A DNA stretch of 64,000 nt from Chitinophaga pendula (GTDB lineage: Bacteria > Bacteroidota > Bacteroidia > Chitinophagales > Chitinophagaceae), in the NCBI RefSeq assembly GCF_020386615.1, contig NZ_CP077769.1, positions 124,001-188,000 of the forward strand, written 5' to 3'. This document shows, piece by piece, positions 9,179 through 17,398 of this stretch (position 1 is its first letter; each line of letters opens with the position of its first letter). The notes beneath the pieces were generated by a model. It was given only the letters and a program-made list of their open reading frames with translations. It was not told where the DNA came from and searched no databases. Made by a program: the position numbers and the translations under genes.

Positions 9179-10588
9179 ATGATCACATTCAATACACTCA
9201 AAGAAGAACACATCATCTGGTTCCGGCAAACGCTGGGAGAAAATAATGTACTGGTAGATCAAGAACGCCTGTCGCCATACGCACACGACGAAACTGAAGA
9301 CCTCCACTTCCTGCCCGAAGTAGTGCTCAAACCTTCCCTGACAGAAGAACTTAGTAAGATCATGAAATACTGCTATCAGGAAAACCTGCCTGTCACCCCC
9401 AGGGGTGGCGGTACCGGCCTGAGCGGCGGCGCCCTGCCACAGCATGCAGGCGTATTGATCTCCATGGAAAGATTCAACACCATCATTCATATCGACGAAC
9501 GTAATCTACAGGTAGTAACAGAACCTGGCGTTATTACCGAAGTACTGCAAAATGCAGTGAAAGAAGTAGGATTGTTCTACCCACCAGATCCCAGCAGCAA
9601 AGGCTCCTGTTTTATCGGTGGTAACATTGCCGAAAACTCCGGTGGCCCCAAAGCTGTGAAATATGGCGTGGTAAAAGATTATGTACTTAACCTGGAAATG
9701 GTACTGCCTACCGGAGAAGTGATATGGACAGGCGCTAATGTGCTGAAAAATGCAACAGGATATAATCTCACACAGCTGGTAGTAGGCAGTGAAGGCACAC
9801 TGGGCATCGTTACCAAGATCGTATTGCGACTCATCCCCCTCCCTAAATATGATCTGCTCATGCTGGTGCCCTTCCGCGCAGCAAAAAACGCCTGCGCCGC
9901 CGTCAGCGCTATCTTCAGAGCTGGATACATTCCCTCCGCCATGGAGTTCATGGAAAGGGATGCCCTCGAATGGGTAATGCAATATGTAGACAGCAGCCTG
10001 GTAAAACTCGAACCAGACGTACAGGCACACCTGCTCATCGAAGTCGATGGCAACTATCCCGAACTGCTCATGCAGGAAATGGAAGGCATCGCCACCGTAG
10101 TAGCCGGCTTTGACAGCGGCGATATCCTGTTCGCAGAAGATCACCAGCAGAAAGAAGAACTGTGGAAACTGCGCCGCCGCGTCGCAGAAGCAGTAAAAGC
10201 CAATTCCGTATACAAAGAAGAAGATACCGTAGTGCCCCGCGCAGAACTACCAATCCTGCTCAAAGGCGTAAAAGAGATCGGCCGCAAATATGGCTTCCAT
10301 TCCGTTTGCTATGGCCATGCCGGCGATGGTAACCTGCATGTCAATATCATCCGCGGACAACTATCCGAAGAACAATGGAACGGTACCCTCAAACAGGGTA
10401 TCCGCGAAATATTCGAACTGGTCAAATCACTGGGCGGAACCATCTCCGGCGAACATGGGATCGGACTCGTACAAAAAGATTACATGGATATCATATTCAC
10501 AGATGCTTCCATGAACCTCATGCGACAGATTAAAAAAGCATTCGACCCCAAACATATCCTGAACAGAGGCAAAATATTTGACTGTTAA
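9179..10588 (+). CDS. FAD-binding oxidase, GlcD/D-lactate dehydrogenase type
   Basis: 469-residue flavoprotein of the glycolate oxidase subunit GlcD / D-lactate dehydrogenase group, oxidising a 2-hydroxy acid to a 2-oxo acid. The N-terminal PCMH-type FAD-binding domain carries PRGGGTGLSGG at 74-84 and the PPDPSSKGSC and GNIAENSGG segments. The C-terminal FAD-oxidase domain has CYGHAGDGNLHVN near 378 and SGEHGIG near 423, which supply metal-binding and catalytic histidines in the family. Length is normal. No GlcE/GlcF partners are adjacent, so a single-subunit hydroxy-acid dehydrogenase is plausible. The exact substrate cannot be read from sequence. A TTG-N19-TATCTTAG promoter-like pair lies at 9118-9147. 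Confidence 0.9.
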   Translation: MITFNTLKEEHIIWFRQTLGENNVLVDQERLSPYAHDETEDLHFLPEVVLKPSLTEELSKIMKYCYQENLPVTPRGGGTGLSGGALPQHAGVLISMERFNTIIHIDERNLQVVTEPGVITEVLQNAVKEVGLFYPPDPSSKGSCFIGGNIAENSGGPKAVKYGVVKDYVLNLEMVLPTGEVIWTGANVLKNATGYNLTQLVVGSEGTLGIVTKIVLRLIPLPKYDLLMLVPFRAAKNACAAVSAIFRAGYIPSAMEFMERDALEWVMQYVDSSLVKLEPDVQAHLLIEVDGNYPELLMQEMEGIATVVAGFDSGDILFAEDHQQKEELWKLRRRVAEAVKANSVYKEEDTVVPRAELPILLKGVKEIGRKYGFHSVCYGHAGDGNLHVNIIRGQLSEEQWNGTLKQGIREIFELVKSLGGTISGEHGIGLVQKDYMDIIFTDASMNLMRQIKKAFDPKHILNRGKIFDC

Positions 10589-10646
10589 CTATAGGGGTAG
10601 CATGCTAAAGAAACGTTAACTATAACAACCGAATAAATGTATTACT

Positions 10647-11225
10647 ATGAAACGTTTATGGATCATCCTGCTGTTACTGATCAGCACTCAACTGACACAG
10701 GCACAGTATTATAAGACAGATACCAGCGAACGAAAAGGGTTTGACAGATCCCGCCTCATCATCGGCGGATCAGTAGGCGCCATCTTCGGCAACTATACCA
10801 ATATCAATCTCTCCCCGGCTATCGGATATCGCTTCTCCCATGTGATTGCCGCCGGAATAAATCTTAACGGCCAATACGGCTCCCAACGCTGGAGAGATAT
10901 CTATGACAATACCATACAACGCGATAAATACACCGTTTTCGGTGGCGGCCTCTGGGGTCGCATATACCCCTTCGACCAACTTTTCATTCACGTACAACCC
11001 GAATACAACTTCGTAAAGATCCAAAGCACCTACTACCAGGATCCTAAGCGTACCCTGTCCGGCAATGATGGCGTACCCAGCCTGCTCCTCGGCGGTGGCT
11101 ACTCCCAACCCGTAGGCGAACGCGCTGCCATCAGCTTTATGTTACTGTATGATGTCGTGCAGGATAGAAATTCCCCTTATCAAAATGGACTTATATACAG
11201 AGGCGGAGTGAACTTCGGTTTCTGA
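10647..11225 (+). CDS. Small outer-membrane beta-barrel protein
   Basis: 192 residues with a clear signal peptide (hydrophobic IILLLLIS, cleavage near TQAQ). The mature part alternates hydrophobic and polar residues, is rich in Gly, Tyr and Phe and ends in GGVNFGF. This is typical of a small 8-strand barrel ending in an aromatic. Known families of this type (OmpX/OmpW-like) serve as minor porins or adhesins in Bacteroidota. The specific role is unknown. It follows the FAD oxidase after 58 bp and ends in a terminator shared with the convergent signalling operon. Confidence 0.8.
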   Translation: MKRLWIILLLLISTQLTQAQYYKTDTSERKGFDRSRLIIGGSVGAIFGNYTNINLSPAIGYRFSHVIAAGINLNGQYGSQRWRDIYDNTIQRDKYTVFGGGLWGRIYPFDQLFIHVQPEYNFVKIQSTYYQDPKRTLSGNDGVPSLLLGGGYSQPVGERAAISFMLLYDVVQDRNSPYQNGLIYRGGVNFGF

Positions 11226-11248
11226 TCAATAAAAGATAATCGTCAACA

Positions 11249-11284
11249 GGCCCGTGGTAGATATAATTATCACGGCCTTTTTTT
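11249..11284 (+). terminator. Rho-independent terminator
   Basis: An imperfect GGCC..GTG / CAC..GGCC stem with a bulge, an AT-rich loop and a run of seven T. It ends 1-2 bp before the stop codon of the convergent LytTR gene. Confidence 0.7.
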
Positions 11285-11285
11285 A

Positions 11286-12032
11286 TCAGGTCACTTTCAG
11301 ATATTCCAGGAACTCTGATTTATACGTAACCCCAATAGGCAATGAAATAGACGTCGCCTCCTTACTACGCAACACCACCTGGTTGCCCTCTATCGCAACG
11401 ATCTTATCAAGTGCTACTATATAAGAGTTGTGTATCCGGTAAAATAACCGGGAAGGCAACTTCGTCTCCAACGTTTTCATATTCATCAATGCTACGATCT
11501 TCTCCCGCCCGCAATGAAAAGCAACATAGTTTTTTAACCCCTCTATGTAATCCACGTCAGCATAGTTGATCTTGATATGTTTGCCCTTAAACTCCCCCTT
11601 CACAAAAATATAATCACTCTCCGGCGATACACTGACCTCCGGAAGCGCCTTCGCAGGCGCCGGGTTCGACTCCATCTGAAAAAGCTTCAATGCCTTATGA
11701 CTGGCCTTCAGAAATCTTTGGTAGGTAATAGGCTTTAATAAATAGTCGATCACATCATTCTCAAATCCTTCAATGGCATATTTACTGTACGCCGTCGTTA
11801 AGATCACCTTGTTGTTATTCAGGTTTAAGATCTTTAATAAACTGATACCCGATACCTCCGGCATATGAATATCCAGAAATACCAGCTGTACACCACTGGA
11901 TGTGATCTCCGCAATCCCGTCAAAAGGTTTGGTCGAACTACCCGCCAACTGTAGATAAGGCGTCTGCTGTATATACTCCTTTAAGATATCTACAAAGTGC
12001 TGCTCATCGTCTATGATATAACAAGAGATCAT
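11286..12032 (-). CDS. LytTR-family response regulator
   Basis: 248-residue two-component regulator. The receiver domain spans 1-120 with the acidic pair D8/D9, phospho-acceptor D54 (FLDIHMP), T79/T80 and K100 (LLKP), so it is fully phosphorylatable. A linker leads to a LytTR DNA-binding domain at about 140-245 (DYIFVKGEF, VDYIEGLKNYV, RIHNSYIV). LytTR proteins bind short direct repeats and activate transcription. It is last in a minus-strand operon and its start overlaps the stop of the upstream kinase by 4 bp. It is therefore the output of the two kinases before it. Its DNA targets are not identifiable here; autoregulation is possible. Confidence 0.95.
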   Translation of the reverse strand: MISCYIIDDEQHFVDILKEYIQQTPYLQLAGSSTKPFDGIAEITSSGVQLVFLDIHMPEVSGISLLKILNLNNNKVILTTAYSKYAIEGFENDVIDYLLKPITYQRFLKASHKALKLFQMESNPAPAKALPEVSVSPESDYIFVKGEFKGKHIKINYADVDYIEGLKNYVAFHCGREKIVALMNMKTLETKLPSRLFYRIHNSYIVALDKIVAIEGNQVVLRSKEATSISLPIGVTYKSEFLEYLKVT

Positions 12033-13144
12033 GTTGTCAGAATTAACGGGAATGGTATTTTATTCGCTGATTTGGCATAAATGGTTAAATACACACTGTA
12101 CACATCATCATCTTCTTCCGTATTGAACTGATGACTGTCTTCGTAAAAGTTTTCCAATTGTGTCCGGATATAAGTTAAGCCAAATCCTGTAGATATTTCC
12201 TTCGGACCCGTCCTTTTTTTATTTCGGGTACTGAAATAGATCTCATTTTCCCTGATGTCTAAAGTGATCACCAACGGATATTTAATATCATGCAGATCCC
12301 CGTGTTTAAAAGCATTTTCTACAAACGTGATTAGCAGATGAGGTAGTATACGATGCCGGTCCGTATGACCACGCTGCACAAAATGTATATGTACATCATT
12401 ATTATACCGCATCTCATAAATAGAAATAAGATGGCGGATATTCTTCACCTCCTCCGTCAGAGAGATCTTATCATCATCGTCTGGCAATTGCGTCGACGAC
12501 CGTATAATACTGCTCAAGGCCAGCATTCCCTGACCTACCTCACCATGAGTAGTAGCAATCTTATCATGAAAGCTGCTGATCGTTTTGATCAGAAAACTTG
12601 GATTAATACGCGTCCTTAACAGAAAGTTATCTAGCGTCAGCTTCTGTTGCTGTAATAATAACTGGTCCTTCTCCCGCTCTATGATCGCTGCCGCAGCAAG
12701 CCTGCGTGTTCTGCCCTTCTGTATCAACATCTTTCCGAAACCATACCCGGATGAATATACGATGTATTGAAACCACCACCAGGCATTGATCAGGAACAGG
12801 TCCATAGGGTCTATGTTCGCAATGGATGGAGGACGGTTCGTCAGAAAAGGCATACCGTAAAATGCCATCCACCACCGGATAAACCAATTGTACAACAACG
12901 TCAGCACCAACCCGGCAATGAAATAACCATACCGCTTATTCGCAAAATATTTGGGCAACAGAAAATCAGCATTGAAATAAAATATACTGGCACAGATCGC
13001 ATAAGAAGCGATCGCCTCATATACCACCACCGCAAACTTATTTTTCATATTGGCATAGATCGCCGTAGCAAACGTGGCATACAATATCCAGATAAGCAAA
13101 TGGATCAATACCGTCCGGAAATGTTTCTTATTGATAGCTGGCAT
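12029..13144 (-). CDS. LytS-type sensor kinase lacking the phospho-acceptor His (ATP-binding half)
   Basis: 371 residues. Four predicted membrane segments lie at roughly 10-31, 38-60, 72-95 and 115-139, followed by a coiled coil and a LytS-type kinase region. The canonical NPHFLFN motif reads NPSFLIK: the catalytic His is Ser183 (AGT at 12596-12598) and the Asn is Lys187. The ATPase half is intact, with N-box VENAFKHG (N277) and G-box GFGL (320-323). It can therefore probably bind ATP but cannot autophosphorylate at the usual site. It overlaps the upstream kinase gene by 17 bp and the LytTR gene by 4 bp. Inference: it phosphorylates the partner kinase in trans. A scaffold role is the alternative. 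Confidence 0.92.
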   Translation of the reverse strand: MPAINKKHFRTVLIHLLIWILYATFATAIYANMKNKFAVVVYEAIASYAICASIFYFNADFLLPKYFANKRYGYFIAGLVLTLLYNWFIRWWMAFYGMPFLTNRPPSIANIDPMDLFLINAWWWFQYIVYSSGYGFGKMLIQKGRTRRLAAAAIIEREKDQLLLQQQKLTLDNFLLRTRINPSFLIKTISSFHDKIATTHGEVGQGMLALSSIIRSSTQLPDDDDKISLTEEVKNIRHLISIYEMRYNNDVHIHFVQRGHTDRHRILPHLLITFVENAFKHGDLHDIKYPLVITLDIRENEIYFSTRNKKRTGPKEISTGFGLTYIRTQLENFYEDSHQFNTEEDDDVYSVYLTIYAKSANKIPFPLILTT

Positions 13145-14261
13145 AACTTAACGAATGTGCAGTGGATAAACTGGTAGGGGAGGGGCTCGTCTGAATGTTC
13201 AGGCAAATACGGTAACGCCGGTTATGCTCTTCATAAATAAAAAAACAATGCTCACCATACAAAGTCACCAGGTAGTCTTTCAATTGGTTCATCTTACTTT
13301 CCAACAGGATGTTCTGCTGAATCAACGTCCTGCTGGCAGCAATACTCAATGTCAGCTGATGATTGCTCTCCTGCAGCGAGATATTCACCTCATCATGCGC
13401 CGCATCAAAGTTGATATTGCTGATCACACTGTCAATAATGGTTACCAGTATATTAGGCGTTACAGGATGATGCCCGCTCTCCAGCGACGTATCCAGCGAT
13501 ATCCGCACCGCCCCAGCATAACACAACTGGTAAATATAAATAAGGTGCGCGATATTCTCCGCTTCTTCCTCTATGGAAATATCCTCCTGCTCCTGCTGGT
13601 ACTGCAACGAAGACCGCATAATGTTGGTCAACGCAATAATACCTTGCGCGATCCCAGGATAGGGCTTGCACAACTTATTATAGAAATAACCCAACGTATT
13701 GAACAGAAAATGAGGATTCACCTGCGCCTTTAATATCTCATTCTGCACCAGTAACTGTTGCTGCTTTAATATCAGGTTCTCCGTTTCCTGCCTCGCCAGG
13801 TCCATCTGCGTATTATGCAACTCCTTCTCCCGTTGGATCAGCGTGTTTAATAACCAATATCCCATCGAATACAACATGAACTGGAACCAACCCCATAAGG
13901 CTTTCAGGAACATAGGGATAAAAGGCTGCTGCGGCGGACGCGACGGCAACAGGTGAGGAAGCAACTGGCTGGATATCACATAGCGGAACAACACTACCAC
14001 CGACAACATCCCGATCGCCGCAAGACCATACAACACATACTTTTGCTGACCCAATAACCTGGGAAGTATCACAAGAGAATGCAAATAAAAAACACCTACG
14101 TTAATGAGGTAATAACCAACACTCTCATAAACGAAAGGAAATACTTTCTTTGACAAATGTAGCTGCACACTGATAGCAAAGGAGATATATAGTATCCATA
14201 CCACCGTATGGATAATGATCTCTTTAAGGGTCACAGATGGCTGTTTGCTCATAGGGGGCAA
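13128..14261 (-). CDS. LytS-type sensor kinase with intact His but degenerate ATPase (acceptor half)
   Basis: 377 residues with the same architecture as its neighbour: four membrane segments (about 14-32, 40-62, 74-97, 116-140), a Gln-rich coiled coil and a LytS-type domain. NPHFLFN is intact with His184 (codon CAT at 13710-13712). The ATPase half is eroded. At the N-box position the sequence is IIDSVISN instead of xVENAxKHG (Asn becomes Ser278), and no GxGL box is found in the C-terminal ~90 residues. It can therefore accept phosphate but probably cannot bind ATP. It is a paralogue of the next gene, overlaps it by 17 bp and lies 8 bp after the S41 protease gene. It is the natural heterodimer partner. 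Confidence 0.92.
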   Translation of the reverse strand: MPPMSKQPSVTLKEIIIHTVVWILYISFAISVQLHLSKKVFPFVYESVGYYLINVGVFYLHSLVILPRLLGQQKYVLYGLAAIGMLSVVVLFRYVISSQLLPHLLPSRPPQQPFIPMFLKALWGWFQFMLYSMGYWLLNTLIQREKELHNTQMDLARQETENLILKQQQLLVQNEILKAQVNPHFLFNTLGYFYNKLCKPYPGIAQGIIALTNIMRSSLQYQQEQEDISIEEEAENIAHLIYIYQLCYAGAVRISLDTSLESGHHPVTPNILVTIIDSVISNINFDAAHDEVNISLQESNHQLTLSIAASRTLIQQNILLESKMNQLKDYLVTLYGEHCFFIYEEHNRRYRICLNIQTSPSPTSLSTAHSLSYASYQ

Positions 14262-14269
14262 TTTTGGTG

Positions 14270-15709
14270 TTAATTCCGCCAGCTTTTCTGGTGTTGGAAA
14301 TAGGTGTTAATGTATGATACCCAATCAGTAACCTCACTGATAGGGATATCCGGGGGCAATCCTATATTGTCAATGGGATGCTCAGGCACCCACATCCCTT
14401 TGGAGGTGGGACAGTAGTAAATATAGTGTTTACATGGCATAGTTCGAGGACCCACAAGATTAAAATAGTCAAAGCTACCGGCAGAGTTCCTGCCAAATAC
14501 CTTTACCTTTTTACTCTGCCGCGCTCGCATGATCAGATCCTCCGCAGCACTTACACTGCGCTCGTTGATCAACAACGCTACCCTGGCAGGATACGAATAC
14601 ACCGTATCCGACTGAAATATCTCCTCCTCCGTGATCACATAAGTATCCGGATGTGCTTTCATACTCACCAGCAAAGGCCCCAGCACCTCCTTATTCTTAG
14701 CAGGGATACGAGGGTCTGCCACCAACTCTTCAAACAAAGCCGTATTGTCACGCGTAGCCAACACCTTCGCCCGCGGAGCCCGGATCTCCCCAGTATAAAT
14801 AATAGGCAACAAACTCTCAAAAGCAATACTATACCCCCCACGATTATTACGAAGGTCCACGATCAGGTTAGGCCGGCTCGTAATATCCGGTAAATGCTGC
14901 CTGATCAGGCTGTCTATTACCGACTTATACACAATACTGAAACTATTCAACCGCAGATAGGTAGTCAGCGGATTTAATATCTTAAAAGCAATCACCGCAT
15001 CATCAGCCGGATCTGCTGCACGCCGGTTATTTCCCCCCGCCAACAACTTCCTCCATTCCGTACCAGCAAAACGAAGTACCGCACTTTCCTCCTCTGCCAC
15101 CACACCCGACATCTCCTCCTCATGATCCCGGTTCCGGTACATTACCTGATAACTATTATGACCCGTCGATAGCATCTCAAACTTGATCTGCCCCGGCATC
15201 CAGAATACACTGTCCGCCTTCAACACCACCGCCTGGTACCGCCGCTCAGCATTCCGCAGCAACGCTACCTCAAAAGCACTGTCAGCAGAAAGCCAGATCC
15301 CTTCCAATCCAATACCTCCCTTCCCAACACCGGCAAAACGCCGGCGTACCGCCCCGATATCTATAGCCATAGCAGGAGCCGCCGCAAATACCGAACGTAC
15401 GTACGCCTGCTCCCCAACTCCTCCCGACAAACGCAGAATCAGGTGTTTGTCCTTGAAAAAGCCCAGCCAGCTCCGCAATACCGATGGGCATCGCTCCGCC
15501 GTAGCATAGGCCGCCAGCCTACGCAAACTATCCGTGTAATATTGATATTGCACAACGGTCCGGCTATTGACCTTATCCTCGAAACCCGGATAATTCTCCG
15601 TGATCTTTCGTACTAAATACTCAAAATTATTAAGGCAGTGACAGTCTTGTGAATAAGTGATAAAAGGAACGAAAAAGAACAGTAAAACTAAAAACGCGGA
15701 CTTATTCAT
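14270..15709 (-). CDS. Secreted S41-family serine protease
   Basis: 479 residues. A signal peptide (residues 1-20, LLFFFVPFITYS) directs it to the periplasm or outside. The C-terminal half is an S41 (C-terminal processing peptidase-like) fold, with DLRNNRGG near 290 and the nucleophile region RSVSAAEDL with the likely catalytic Ser at ~387. At the place where Prc/CtpA carry their general-base Lys (about 25 residues on) this protein has NSAGSF. It thus belongs to the Lys-less S41 branch common in Bacteroidota, or has reduced activity. No PDZ domain is obvious. It lies between the lanthipeptide-like precursor (102 bp upstream) and the two kinases (8 bp downstream). Inference: it trims the exported peptide, or degrades it to end the signal. 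Confidence 0.88.
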   Translation of the reverse strand: MNKSAFLVLLFFFVPFITYSQDCHCLNNFEYLVRKITENYPGFEDKVNSRTVVQYQYYTDSLRRLAAYATAERCPSVLRSWLGFFKDKHLILRLSGGVGEQAYVRSVFAAAPAMAIDIGAVRRRFAGVGKGGIGLEGIWLSADSAFEVALLRNAERRYQAVVLKADSVFWMPGQIKFEMLSTGHNSYQVMYRNRDHEEEMSGVVAEEESAVLRFAGTEWRKLLAGGNNRRAADPADDAVIAFKILNPLTTYLRLNSFSIVYKSVIDSLIRQHLPDITSRPNLIVDLRNNRGGYSIAFESLLPIIYTGEIRAPRAKVLATRDNTALFEELVADPRIPAKNKEVLGPLLVSMKAHPDTYVITEEEIFQSDTVYSYPARVALLINERSVSAAEDLIMRARQSKKVKVFGRNSAGSFDYFNLVGPRTMPCKHYIYYCPTSKGMWVPEHPIDNIGLPPDIPISEVTDWVSYINTYFQHQKSWRN

Positions 15710-15811
15710 TGTTGGCAGTTTTGTCTCGGTTATGGATATACCATCTCCTGCCCGATTTTCGAGGTCGGCCGTTGGCTAATCTCATAAGAATGCTTTTAGC
15801 GCCGGCTTACT

Positions 15812-16021
15812 CTATTTAGGCAGGCCCGCACTTCCTCCGCCGGTTCCCTCGTTCGTACCCACTACACTGGTGGTCTCCGAACAGGTCCATGACGCAATAC
15901 CGGTGTTAACCGTAGTAGGTGTGAGCACGTGCGGCCCATGCCAGAAACTTAATTTCGCGATCTTGATTCGGTTGAGTTTGAGTGCTGGGTTGCCACTGGA
16001 CTTAACTTGTTTGGTTTTCAT
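15812..16021 (-). CDS. Candidate class I lanthipeptide-like RiPP precursor
   Basis: 69 residues from the ATG at 16021 (a TTG at 16027 would add two). The N-terminal part contains LKLNRIKIAKLS, which matches the Bacteroidetes class I lanthipeptide leader pattern (LxLNKxTIAKLx) position for position. The remainder is rich in Thr, Ser and Gly, with a single Cys in SWTCSETTS and a GTGGGSAG tail. This suggests dehydration and at most one thioether ring. There is no signal peptide. No LanB, LanC, radical-SAM or peptide transporter gene occurs in the window, so modification and export would be in trans. A TATCTTTG box lies 59 nt upstream. It heads the S41-kinase-kinase-LytTR unit. The RiPP call rests on the leader motif; the modification is inferred. 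Confidence 0.7.
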   Translation of the reverse strand: MKTKQVKSSGNPALKLNRIKIAKLSFWHGPHVLTPTTVNTGIASWTCSETTSVVGTNEGTGGGSAGLPK

Positions 16022-16079
16022 GGTCAATCAAATTGTTTAGTTTGTGAACAAAACAATGGGTTAGTCCAGGCAATACTAA

Positions 16080-16087
16080 CAAAGATA
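16080..16087 (-). promoter_or_regulatory. Bacteroidetes -7 box for the peptide/kinase operon
   Basis: TATCTTTG (minus strand) matches TAnnTTTG and lies 59 nt before the ATG of the lanthipeptide-like gene. No good TTG -33 element at the usual spacing, so activator dependence is possible. Confidence 0.4.
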
Positions 16088-16621
16088 TCCCGAAATACAA
16101 CGGTCAGGATAAATTTAGTACCGATCCGCCGATTGCATAGACCAATGCAATACCTGTAATGATCAATACCTTATTGCTCCCATTTTGCAGTAAAACTCCC
16201 GCAGAATACCACTTTAACCGCCTTTTCTTAAATCCGTCCTTAAATTCTACCCATCCGTGTATAATATTGGGCCTCCCACTTGCCGTACCCTAGCTTTGTA
16301 CATGCCAATTATAGAGAAATTATTCGCATAACCTATGCCAGCTAACTTATTTCAGGATACTGTGCATATAGAGGGATCCTTAAAGGTCTTTATTGTTTTA
16401 TCCCTATACCGGAAGTAATTAATGGGGTAATAATACTACTCTAAGGGTTTACACACACACACACGAATGAAACCATTCTGGCCATTTATGGCCTGGGAAT
16501 CTTTCTCTCAAATAATAACCGCCTCCCCCTCGGGCATACTAAATACCAGTATGCCCCAAGAAAGTACTTTAAATCCATGTTAATTGTTTATAAAGGCTAA
16601 ACTTTATTACAGCGGGGCTGT

Positions 16622-16629
16622 TATCTTTG
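16622..16629 (+). promoter_or_regulatory. Bacteroidetes -7 box for phosphonatase-like gene
   Basis: TATCTTTG matches TAnnTTTG, 29 nt upstream of the ATG at 16659. The -33 element is not clear. Confidence 0.45.
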
Positions 16630-16658
16630 CGGCTTTCAGAACAAAACAATGAAAGCCA

Positions 16659-17342
16659 ATGAATATGCTTCCACAATTAGCCGTCTTTGATATCGCCGGC
16701 ACCACCCTGCATGATGAATCCAATGTCGGACTAGTACTCCGTAAAACACTCGTTGACGCCGGTGTCGAGGTATCCCTCGAAGAAGTCAATGAAGTAATGG
16801 GTTATGCTAAACCATTTGCTATCACACATTTACTGTCAATAAAAAAGGACCCTAGAGCCGAAGAGCCTGCCAGCATCGATACCCTCCATACCCGGTTCGT
16901 CCAGGACATGATCACACACTACAAAACCAACGAAAACGTAAGGGAAAAATCAGGTACCTCCGACGTATTCCGCGCACTTAAACAAAAAGGAATCAAAATA
17001 GCCCTCGATACCGGCTTCGATCGCGCCATCACCGAAGTGATCCTCCAACGCGTCGGCTGGACAGAACAAGGCCTGGTAGATATCGTCGTAACCAGCGACG
17101 AAGTACCCCATGGCAGACCATACCCATACATGATCTATCGCGCTATGGAACAACTGGGTATCCGCAGCATACAGGATGTCATGAAAATAGGCGATACCAT
17201 CTCCGACCTCGAAGAAGGTACCAACGCAGGCTGCAAATACGTGATCGGCGTAACAACCGGCGCCTATAGCCGCCCGGAACTCGAAAAAGGCCCTCATACC
17301 CACCTCGTGGCCCATCTCAATGAAGTCCTGACACTTTTCTGA
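16659..17342 (+). CDS. Phosphonatase-like HAD hydrolase
   Basis: 227-residue HAD-superfamily hydrolase, closest by motif to phosphonoacetaldehyde hydrolase (PhnX) and its sister group TIGR03351. Motif I is FDIAGTT (nucleophile D11), motif II TGF near 112 and motif III GDTISDLEEG near 178. MGYAKPF at 47-53 aligns with the PhnX cap motif and puts K51 where PhnX has its Schiff-base lysine. This hints at C-P bond cleavage, although that alignment is by eye. The next gene, 56 bp downstream, is an FAD amine oxidase of the type that accompanies this hydrolase in other genomes. Joint use of an aminophosphonate is likely but the substrate is unproven. Confidence 0.82.
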   Translation: MNMLPQLAVFDIAGTTLHDESNVGLVLRKTLVDAGVEVSLEEVNEVMGYAKPFAITHLLSIKKDPRAEEPASIDTLHTRFVQDMITHYKTNENVREKSGTSDVFRALKQKGIKIALDTGFDRAITEVILQRVGWTEQGLVDIVVTSDEVPHGRPYPYMIYRAMEQLGIRSIQDVMKIGDTISDLEEGTNAGCKYVIGVTTGAYSRPELEKGPHTHLVAHLNEVLTLF

Positions 17343-17398
17343 TCTTTCCCCTTTTTTTAGAATAGTAGTATATATTAGCTAAACAAGCAAGCAGTCCC

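Larger units (their letters stand above)
16022..16658. other. Intergenic divergent promoter region
   Basis: 637 bp between the minus-strand peptide operon and the plus-strand phosphonatase-like gene. It is AT-rich, with -7 boxes at 16080-16087 (minus) and 16622-16629 (plus) and a short (AC)7 tract at 16451-16464. No convincing gene was found in six frames. Confidence 0.6.
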
